DNA of 64,000 nt from Leptolyngbya sp. Cla-17 (GTDB taxonomy: Bacteria > Cyanobacteriota > Cyanobacteriia > Leptolyngbyales > Leptolyngbyaceae): NCBI RefSeq assembly GCF_016807185.1, contig NZ_JAEVYN010000001.1, positions 1,948,161-2,012,160 of the forward strand. Reading direction: 5' to 3'. The position numbers were made by a program, and so were the translations under genes. Below are positions 16,628-24,210 of the stretch, piece by piece. Position 1 is the stretch's first letter; every line of letters begins with the position of its first letter. Under the pieces are notes generated by a model that saw only the letters and a program-made list of their open reading frames with translations, was not told where the DNA came from and did no database searches.

Positions 16628-17470
16628 ATGTTTAGGTATTATTCTCAGTTTTCTCGGCAATTGCGGCGCTGGGGATATATTTGTCTTTCCATTGCGATCG
16701 CGTTGGTGCTAACCCTTGGGCAACCGATGGTGGCTCAAGCTATTTCTTGGGGCGATCTAATTTTGCGAGGTATTCAGGTCGTTCAACTTTCTAGCTTGTC
16801 TGATCGACAAGAAGTTGAAATTGGTCAGCAAATTAATCAGCAGCTAACGCGATCGCAAGTTCGTATTCTGCAAAATCCTCAGGTGAATCAGTATGTCAAT
16901 CAGATTGGGCAACGGCTAGCTGCCTCTAGCACCCGTCCTAACATTCCTTATCGCTTTCAGGTTGTGGATGATCGCGGGGTGAATGCGTTTGCCACAATGG
17001 GCGGTTTCGTTTACATCAATCGGGGTTTGCTGAATTTGGCGAGCAACGAGGCAGAACTCGCGAGTGTGATGGCACATGAAATTGGTCACATTGCTGGACG
17101 GCATTCTGTGGCCCAAATGAGGAAGACGGCAGTTGCTAATGGTCTGGTGGGAGCGGCAGGTTTGAACCGGAATACGGCTGTCAATATTGGAGTTGAATTG
17201 GCATTTCGCCGCCCCAACAGCCGCCAAGATGAATATTCAGCGGATGCGTTGGGTCTGGAAACGTTGGCTAAAACTGGCTACGCCCAATCTGCAATGGTTA
17301 ATTTTATGTCCAAGCTACTTCAGTCACGGTCAACACCTACGTTTCTAAGTACCCACCCTGCAACGTCTGAACGCATTGATCGATTGCAACAATCCATTAA
17401 CCCAGCAAACACCTATGGAGATGGGCTGGATGGTGTCACTTATCGCAGCCGATTGCGATCGCTGAGCTAA
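16628..17470 (+). CDS. M48 family metalloprotease (BepA/YfgC-like)
   Basis: A 280-residue secreted or membrane-anchored zinc protease. A hydrophobic segment at about residues 17-38 (YICLSIAIALVLTLGQPMVAQA) acts as signal peptide or anchor. The zinc motif HEIGH is near residue 150 in VMAHEIGHIAGRHSV, and the third ligand glutamate is in RQDEYSADALG near 204; THPATSERI is the conserved C-terminal family motif. In E. coli, BepA works on outer-membrane protein quality in the periplasm; the TPR half of BepA is absent here. 16357-16627 upstream holds no gene; TGACAA and TTGTCA form a short inverted repeat near 16417. Confidence 0.85.
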   Translation: MFRYYSQFSRQLRRWGYICLSIAIALVLTLGQPMVAQAISWGDLILRGIQVVQLSSLSDRQEVEIGQQINQQLTRSQVRILQNPQVNQYVNQIGQRLAASSTRPNIPYRFQVVDDRGVNAFATMGGFVYINRGLLNLASNEAELASVMAHEIGHIAGRHSVAQMRKTAVANGLVGAAGLNRNTAVNIGVELAFRRPNSRQDEYSADALGLETLAKTGYAQSAMVNFMSKLLQSRSTPTFLSTHPATSERIDRLQQSINPANTYGDGLDGVTYRSRLRSLS

Positions 17471-17484
17471 GCGAATTGGGATAA

Positions 17485-20400
17485 CTAGCTGTTTTTGCTG
17501 AGCAACCAATAGGTCGCCATTTCACCTTTTCCTTTTACGTCAACAATTCCCCGCCGTTCAAATTGATACTGATCTTTCAAGCGCTGGTAGGTAGCTTCGG
17601 TGACTTGAATTTTTCCGGGGATGCCATGAGACTCCATGCGGTTAGCAATATTAACGGTGTCTCCCCAGAGGTCATAGGTGAATTTCTTTTTGCCGATCAC
17701 TCCAGCAATTACAGAGCCGGTATTGATGCCCACTCGGACGGCGATCGCGTGTCCTTCATAAGTGCGGAACTGATTGATTTCTTGCTGAATATCCAATGCC
17801 ATATTGGCGATCGCTTCGGCATGATCAGAGCGTGGATTCGGTAGTCCTCCCACTGCTAGATAAGCATCGCCAATGGTTTTTATTTTTTCAATGCCGTGCT
17901 TCTCGCACAGGTCATCAAACACCAGAAAAATCCGATTAAGCAATCCAACTAAATCGGCGGCAGAAATATTTGCAGACAGATTAGTAAAGCTAACGATATC
18001 TGCAAACAGGACGGTTACTTCATCATAGTTTTCGGCAATTAGGGCTTTGGTATGCTGCTCTTGCAGTAGATTTAAGCTTTGTTTGAGTTGATTGGCGATC
18101 GCTTGGGGTAACACATTAAGCAGCAGCTTTTCGGAGCGTTCTTGTTCAGTTGCGAGGGCTTCCTCCGCCTCCTTACGAAGAGTAATATCTTCAACTACGC
18201 CCAGAATGCCGATGACATTGTAGTAGGGATCATGAATGGGAATTTTGCTGATATCCAGCCAGGATTTTTTGCCATCCAATGATTTAGCCTTAGGGGCAAT
18301 GAAATGGAGTTGGGGCGTATCAGTTTCCATGATGTGGCGATCTTGGGCGCGAAACTGCTCGGCGATAGCCGGATCAGACAACAGGTCAAAATCGGTTTTG
18401 CCGATGATTTGATCCGGATCGTCAAGTTGGGCGGCTTCTGCCCAGTTTTGGTTGCAGCCCAAAAAGACCAGGTTAGTATCTTTCCAAAACACCTGTTGCG
18501 GAATGTTATCTAAAATCAAGCGGAGATATTGTTCTTTTTCCTGAAGGGCTGCTTCAGCCCGCTTGCGATCGCTAATGTCAAATCCGATCGACAAAATTTC
18601 ATTAATCTCGCCTTGCTCATCCAAAATGGCTTTGATTGACCATTTGACCCAAACCTGTTCTCCAGTGCTGCGAGAGTTTTCAGATTCCGCATCCTGGTAG
18701 TGTTCTGGGGTTTGACACAGTTGCTCAATCCAAAGTTGCAGGTTCTCCCAAGAGTCTGCTTGAGCAGGAACCAGGGTGCCAATAATGTTTCGCCCTAAAA
18801 TTTCCTGCTCTGTATAGCCAAAAAACTCTTGTCCATAGTGGTTTAGGAAGGTGATATAGCCACCCGTATTCCAGCGCAAGATGATGGTGTTGGCGGATTC
18901 TACCAAGTCGCGATATTTTTTCTGGCTTTCAGCGATCGCGGCTTCTGCCCGTTTACGATCCGTGATATCCTTCGTCACAGAAAGTAAGCAAGGTTCTCCT
19001 TCTAGCTCAATGATTTCAGCCGAGAGCAAGGCAGTCATTACTTCACCATTTTTTTTGCGAAGTTGAATTTCTAAGTCTTTGATCCCTGCTTGCTCGGCAA
19101 TTAGGCGGTTTAGTTCTGTGCGATCGTCGTGGTTTGCCCAAGCACCCAAATCAAACATGGTTTGACCTAACACTTCTGCATGGGTGTAGCCAGACCCTTC
19201 TAAAAAGCTTTCGTTCACATCAATAAAGTGCCCCGTTTTCAGGGAAGTGATTGTGATGAAATCGGGAGAAGCCCGAAAGGCTTTGGCAAACTTTTCTTGG
19301 GAAATGTTGAGGGCTTCTTCAGTGCGGCGACGGGTTTGAGCCGCAATTCCTAAAGCGATCAGATCGGCAATGGAACGGGCAAAGCTTTGTTCTTCTACAG
19401 TCCAGTGATGGTTTTTGCCGACCTGTTCCAGGCAAACGACTCCAACAGTTTGTCCACCAGAGCGAATGGGCGTATCCAACAGGGAGGTAACCCCAGTTAT
19501 TTTTAGATAAGAGTCAGCTAACTCTTGAGTGCGCGGATCGGTCTGAACAGCATCGGCTGTGATGGTGACTTCTTCTTCTAAAGCGCTGAAGTAAATCGGA
19601 TAGTCGGTCGCCGTGAGTTGGGTGCCCGAAGTGTGTTGGTTGGGCGATCGCTGATACAAATCCAAACAGTGCAGCGTGGTGTAAGTGTCATTAAACCGCC
19701 ACACACTCGCACGCTCTATTTCTAATGTGCGGGTAGCAGCTTCAGTAATTTGTTGAAGGGCAGCATCAAGATTACCCTCATTCAACACCGTACTTTTTGC
19801 CAGTTCTAATAAGATACGGTTTTGTTTTCGCAGTTGGCGATCATTTTGGCGGAGCGCTTCTTCTGCTTGTTGCCGTTCCGCTTCTCTGTGTTTGTGTTCG
19901 CTCACATCTCGTGCCACCCAAATGACCGTTTCTTGAGACAACGGTGACACATTCGCAGAAAACCAAATTGCCTGATCATCCACAACCAAGCAATATTCTA
20001 CATTCACCACTTGACCCGTCTGCAAGGCTTGCCGAATTCCTCGCACCACCTTATCGGCTTGGTCGGTTGGCATCAACTCGTGGGCAGTCTTGCCGATTTG
20101 CTCCGATATTGGACTAATCAGTTGGGTCGGATCGGTGGACACAATTTTTAGAAATCGCCCATCTTGGTCATAGACGACGACTAAATCGATCATGGCGGCA
20201 AACAAAGCTCTGAGTTCGGCTTCCGCTGTGGCTAAAGAAGCGGTACGTTCTTGCACCCGCTGCTCTAAACTGGCATTTGTTTGTTCCAGGATGGTAAAAG
20301 ATTCCTGTAACTGTTGAGCCATCCGATTAAAGGAGGTTGCCAAGGTTTCGAGTTCGGTAATCCCTTTTGCTTGCACATTTTGATGAAGTTGCCCATTGGC

Positions 20401-21591
20401 GAGGGCTTCTGAGGCGCGGCTCAGCTGCAAAATTTGGCGCGCAATCCAGCGAGAGGTGGGAATGCCAAATAGAGTTGCGGCGGCTAGGGCGATCGCACAG
20501 CCCAGCAAGGTATTGCGCGTATTGGCATGAATTTGCCCCATGAAGTCGGTTTCGGGCACCATCACCACAATTAACCAATCCAGTCCATAGGCGTCTTTCC
20601 AGGGCGTGACTAGCAAAAATTGGCGCTGATCTTGCAGACGAAATTCCAGCTTTTCAGTTTGATTAATTTTTCCCAAGTCGCCAAAAGTCTTGATTAAGAA
20701 ATGGGTGCTATCGCGAATCATCAGATCAGAACTATCGGTGGCGCTGAGGCGAACGGCCTTGCCGCTGACGAGGCGAAATGGCTTTTCAGTTTTCGACGAG
20801 GTGGCAACCAGTTTTCCAGAGCGCTCTAAAATAAAGGTTTCTCCAGTTTTACTGACTTGAATGCTTGCCAGAAAGTCGCTAACTTGGGTCAAAATTTGGT
20901 CTACGCCCATCACCCCAATCAATTTTCCATCTTTGCCGTATAGCGGATAGTTTGCGCTAATGGACATGACCTCTGTTTTATCGTCCCAGTTATAAATGGA
21001 ACTCCAAGCAGGTTTACGGACTTTCACACCATCCACATACCATCCTTCGGTCAAGGGGTTGTAGTTTGGAGTGATTTTGATCATCTTGGCGCGATCGCCT
21101 TGGGGTGTGGTGGTAAATGTGTATTGCTGATTCTTTGTTCGAGTCGATTTCTCGTTAATCAACAGCTCTCCAGTATCCAGTCGCTCAACCCCAATAAAAT
21201 CGCCTTTTGGGTTGGCATAGCTGATGTAGCCCACATTAAATATGCTCATTTGCCGCCAAAAATATTTTCCGGCAACCTCAAAGTTTTGCAGGTTTAGCAA
21301 CCCTAGCTCGATCGCGTCGGCATTGGTTCGGTTCAGTTGGAGCGGAGTTGCCAGATAATCATCTAAATGCTGATGAATCCGACTACCGGATTCATTGCGA
21401 ACCTGGTTTGCTACTTCATTCACTGCTTTCTGCCCATTTTGGTAAGACAGCAAGCCAACTGCGACTACGGCTCCTATCACTTGAATGACCAAGGGCACAG
21501 CCATCACTAAATAGAGCGGAACCTTTTTCACAGCATTCGCTCGAGAATTCGCCGAAAAACGGGACAACGCAGGCAGCTTATTTAATACCAT
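17485..21591 (-). CDS. multi-sensor class III adenylate cyclase (Cache-HAMP-PAS-GAF-PAS3-cyclase)
   Basis: A 1368-residue membrane signalling enzyme making cAMP from ATP. Approximate order: TM1 27-50; periplasmic double-Cache sensor 55-350 (YISYANPKGDFIGVERLDTG region); TM2 360-378; HAMP 380-435; coiled coil with a first PAS 465-585; GAF 600-755; PAS 765-885, 890-1005 and 1015-1140; class III cyclase 1177-1368. Metal-binding aspartates are in LFADIVSFT and IKTIGDAYL; the lysine of IKTIGD and the aspartate of YDLWGDTVNIANRMES are the adenine-selecting residues, so adenylate rather than guanylate cyclase. Homodimer expected. It is the first of a series of minus-strand genes and converges on the M48 gene, 14 bp away. 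Confidence 0.9.
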   Translation of the reverse strand: MVLNKLPALSRFSANSRANAVKKVPLYLVMAVPLVIQVIGAVVAVGLLSYQNGQKAVNEVANQVRNESGSRIHQHLDDYLATPLQLNRTNADAIELGLLNLQNFEVAGKYFWRQMSIFNVGYISYANPKGDFIGVERLDTGELLINEKSTRTKNQQYTFTTTPQGDRAKMIKITPNYNPLTEGWYVDGVKVRKPAWSSIYNWDDKTEVMSISANYPLYGKDGKLIGVMGVDQILTQVSDFLASIQVSKTGETFILERSGKLVATSSKTEKPFRLVSGKAVRLSATDSSDLMIRDSTHFLIKTFGDLGKINQTEKLEFRLQDQRQFLLVTPWKDAYGLDWLIVVMVPETDFMGQIHANTRNTLLGCAIALAAATLFGIPTSRWIARQILQLSRASEALANGQLHQNVQAKGITELETLATSFNRMAQQLQESFTILEQTNASLEQRVQERTASLATAEAELRALFAAMIDLVVVYDQDGRFLKIVSTDPTQLISPISEQIGKTAHELMPTDQADKVVRGIRQALQTGQVVNVEYCLVVDDQAIWFSANVSPLSQETVIWVARDVSEHKHREAERQQAEEALRQNDRQLRKQNRILLELAKSTVLNEGNLDAALQQITEAATRTLEIERASVWRFNDTYTTLHCLDLYQRSPNQHTSGTQLTATDYPIYFSALEEEVTITADAVQTDPRTQELADSYLKITGVTSLLDTPIRSGGQTVGVVCLEQVGKNHHWTVEEQSFARSIADLIALGIAAQTRRRTEEALNISQEKFAKAFRASPDFITITSLKTGHFIDVNESFLEGSGYTHAEVLGQTMFDLGAWANHDDRTELNRLIAEQAGIKDLEIQLRKKNGEVMTALLSAEIIELEGEPCLLSVTKDITDRKRAEAAIAESQKKYRDLVESANTIILRWNTGGYITFLNHYGQEFFGYTEQEILGRNIIGTLVPAQADSWENLQLWIEQLCQTPEHYQDAESENSRSTGEQVWVKWSIKAILDEQGEINEILSIGFDISDRKRAEAALQEKEQYLRLILDNIPQQVFWKDTNLVFLGCNQNWAEAAQLDDPDQIIGKTDFDLLSDPAIAEQFRAQDRHIMETDTPQLHFIAPKAKSLDGKKSWLDISKIPIHDPYYNVIGILGVVEDITLRKEAEEALATEQERSEKLLLNVLPQAIANQLKQSLNLLQEQHTKALIAENYDEVTVLFADIVSFTNLSANISAADLVGLLNRIFLVFDDLCEKHGIEKIKTIGDAYLAVGGLPNPRSDHAEAIANMALDIQQEINQFRTYEGHAIAVRVGINTGSVIAGVIGKKKFTYDLWGDTVNIANRMESHGIPGKIQVTEATYQRLKDQYQFERRGIVDVKGKGEMATYWLLSKNS

Positions 21592-21692
21592 TGCAAAGGC
21601 ATTCCCCCTGCTAAGGGCGAAGAGAATTAAATCAGCACTTTATGATTAGGGTTTAGGAACCGGGAAACAGGGTTAACGAACTTCTAACTCCC

Positions 21693-21774
21693 GACACTTG
21701 ACACCTGAAACCAAACACCTGCTTCACCCGAATCCTACCACCCGATACCCAATACCTGATACCTAATACCTACT
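21693..21774. repeat. intergenic heptamer repeat (STRR-like)
   Basis: A seven-base periodicity is visible: units such as ACACTTG and ACACCTG early on, then ACCCGAT, ACCCAAT, ACCTGAT, ACCTAAT, ACCTACT without interruption at 21740-21774. It ends at the stop codon of the transketolase-like gene. Degenerate heptamer tracts of this kind are known from cyanobacteria. Nothing else is seen in 21592-21773. Confidence 0.75.
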
Positions 21775-23981
21775 TAAATTAATTCAATTGCCCGTTTTGT
21801 TAGCGCTTCTGGGGTAATGCCGTTGAGTGCCATTAGTTCGCCTGCACTAGCGGTGGTATCGCCGCGTTTCCAGGCAAAGGTGTCCCGTTTGGTGGTGCTG
21901 CGAAGCATAACGGGTTCTAGCATGGCGCTGGCTCCGCCGATCACGCCGATAAGAGCATCGCCACCAAATAGGCGATCGAAGCCGGCATCATCCAAAAAGC
22001 CACCATCTGGCTCAGAACACATTTCCCACGCCACATCTGAGGGGCGATAGAGGCGGCGCGGACTGACGATCGCCACAATCCGTACGCCCGATCCCTGTGC
22101 CTCTAGCTGTTTGGCAGCTTCAAACACTGGATTGAGAATCATGTCGCCAATCACAGCAAACACAATGGTTTTGCTGCCCTGACTTTCGTGCAGGGCGATC
22201 GCGCCCTCTTTAAGCGCTTGTCGCGTTTGCTCAAACGTAGTGCGAATGGGCAACGGCGATTTGCTTGCGGTGATTACAATGCCTTTGTTTTGAGTCGCCA
22301 AACCCCAGTCATAGCAAACCTGGACGCTATTAGCATCGGGCGGAAAAACAGGAAACACATTGCCATTTCGCATCATCGCAGCGAAGTAAGCTTCGATTTC
22401 TGGACGTTGATGAGTCCAGCCGTTGCGTCCTTGCTCTAATGCCCCTGCGGTAAATAGGGTGATGGTAGATGGCGTAGGGCGGCGTAGTTCTGCCATTGCC
22501 TGAATCACCGTTTGCCAAATGGGTAAGCCGTTGATCGCAAAGGATTCGTAGGAACACCACAGCGTGCGGCAACCCATCAGAGCTAACCCGGCTGCCAATC
22601 CGGCACAGGCATCTTCGCTCAGCGGTTCATAAACCTGCCCAATTGGATTTTGGTTGTACAGCGGATCTGGTGTGGGGTGAATGATTTTGAGCGCCTGGTT
22701 GATGTTGGCGATGCCAGAAGCCTCATTGCCATCCGCGTTAGTTACCAAGTAGCTGGGATCGGTTTGCCCAACGTAGCCCACCAGCTTGCCCATGGTGGTG
22801 GTGGAAACTTTGGATTCTTCACCCAAGGCAAATTCTTCCAAAGGAAGTTGTCCCAAGTCAGGCAGCGATCGCACAAATTCGGTCACTACGGTTTTGCTAG
22901 CAGATCCGCCTCCGGCCCGGTTGCAGTTGGTTCGCACCACTTCCCAGGCTGCGGCAGGCAGGGCACGGGTTTTCAGTGCGCTTACAATATCAGGATTCTC
23001 TAAGGTGTGGTAGGCGTAAAGGTTGTGCGATTTGGCTCCCCGCGCATGAACTCCGGCTCCTTTCAACTGCTTGATAATAAAAACAGTCAATGTGCCGTTC
23101 AGCGCAGACTTTGCCGCTTTTTCCATACCCTCTAGAACGGCTTGAGTGAACGCCAATCGCTGTTTGAAAGAAAAAATCGTGCTGTCGATAAAGTCGCCCG
23201 GTTGGTTTTGGTCATCAAATTCTTTGGCATCCACCAGCACTATTTGTTCAAAGCCATTGCCACGCCAATATGCCATCATGCGATCGCTCGACATCGTAGA
23301 CACCATGCTGTGATGCTCTTGGGAAAAGCCATTCCACACCAACACGGGCAGAAAATTAGTCGCGTTTGGATAAGCAGTATGGAAATGCGCCATGGAACTA
23401 ACGATGTAGGGTTCGCCCAAACCGCCATCCCCTACCGTGAAGGGAAACAGCTTATCGGGATGGAGCAATGCGCCTGCCATAGCGAAGTGTTGCCCCTGAC
23501 CAAGCGGTCCCGCTGGAGCGAGTAATCCTGGAATTTGCCCCGATAGGTGCCCCAGCAATCCGTGGCGTTCCCGGTAGCGATCGCGCAACTGCTGCACCGT
23601 TTCAATGCCCATATCTTCTAAGGAGCGATCCAAAAACATGGCGCTATAGAAACCAGGAGCATGGTGCCCCACTTCTGTAACAAAGTTTTTGTGCCCCAAC
23701 ATCACCAAGGCAGCATAAGCTTCTGCCTGACTGGCAAACCCGCCGGGATGCCCCGATGCTTTGCTGGCAGTTATTTGCAGCGTCAGGTAGCGCAACGCAT
23801 CTGCATAGAGCAAGGTTTGATAAACAGCACAGGGATCATTCGGCGTAGTGATGGCAGTTTTGCCGTCTAAAATCGCGGGCATCATGCCATAGCGATCGAA
23901 TTCAGGATAGGAATCTGCAAAATATTGAATTCCCTCACAAAATGCTGGAGCGGACTTGGGTGTAGGAGTAACTGCCGTCAT
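21774..23981 (-). CDS. transketolase-family thiamine diphosphate enzyme
   Basis: A 735-residue protein with the transketolase layout: N-terminal TPP domain with SKASGHPGG near residue 73 and GHHAPGFYSAMF, the cofactor motif GDG near 183 followed by the NG of VLVWNGFSQEHHS, then the pyrimidine domain (GIANINQAL ... EPLSEDACAGLAAGLALMG ... ESFAING) and a C-terminal domain. It is longer than standard transketolase (about 670) and closer to phosphoketolase in size, but I do not see the usual phosphoketolase N-terminus. Standard sugar-phosphate transfer is therefore not assured; the substrate is open. Monocistronic, flanked by heptamer repeats on both sides. Confidence 0.75.
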   Translation of the reverse strand: MTAVTPTPKSAPAFCEGIQYFADSYPEFDRYGMMPAILDGKTAITTPNDPCAVYQTLLYADALRYLTLQITASKASGHPGGFASQAEAYAALVMLGHKNFVTEVGHHAPGFYSAMFLDRSLEDMGIETVQQLRDRYRERHGLLGHLSGQIPGLLAPAGPLGQGQHFAMAGALLHPDKLFPFTVGDGGLGEPYIVSSMAHFHTAYPNATNFLPVLVWNGFSQEHHSMVSTMSSDRMMAYWRGNGFEQIVLVDAKEFDDQNQPGDFIDSTIFSFKQRLAFTQAVLEGMEKAAKSALNGTLTVFIIKQLKGAGVHARGAKSHNLYAYHTLENPDIVSALKTRALPAAAWEVVRTNCNRAGGGSASKTVVTEFVRSLPDLGQLPLEEFALGEESKVSTTTMGKLVGYVGQTDPSYLVTNADGNEASGIANINQALKIIHPTPDPLYNQNPIGQVYEPLSEDACAGLAAGLALMGCRTLWCSYESFAINGLPIWQTVIQAMAELRRPTPSTITLFTAGALEQGRNGWTHQRPEIEAYFAAMMRNGNVFPVFPPDANSVQVCYDWGLATQNKGIVITASKSPLPIRTTFEQTRQALKEGAIALHESQGSKTIVFAVIGDMILNPVFEAAKQLEAQGSGVRIVAIVSPRRLYRPSDVAWEMCSEPDGGFLDDAGFDRLFGGDALIGVIGGASAMLEPVMLRSTTKRDTFAWKRGDTTASAGELMALNGITPEALTKRAIELI

Positions 23982-24114
23982 GCTTGAGATACCTGGTGCA
24001 ACGATGAAAGGGCGAAATCGCTCAATACTTTATCCTACACAGCGATCTACACAAAAAATTGATGGGCTTGATACTAACCTTTGCAGGCTAGCTATTGAGT
24101 TTTGGCAATGTAGG

Positions 24115-24168
24115 TTCGGGGTTCGGGGTTCGGGGTTCAGCACTCCGCACTCCGTACTTCGTACTTAA
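24115..24168. repeat. intergenic heptamer repeats (STRR-like)
   Basis: Three TTCGGGG units (24115-24135) are followed, after TTCAG, by CACTCCG, CACTCCG, TACTTCG and TACTTAA (24141-24168), all with a seven-base period. They lie between the transketolase-like start and the haemagglutinin stop. The rest of 23982-24210 shows no gene. Confidence 0.8.
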
Positions 24169-24210
24169 AACTCAAAAGAGGATTAAATCAGCTTTCTCTT
24201 CTGCCACACT

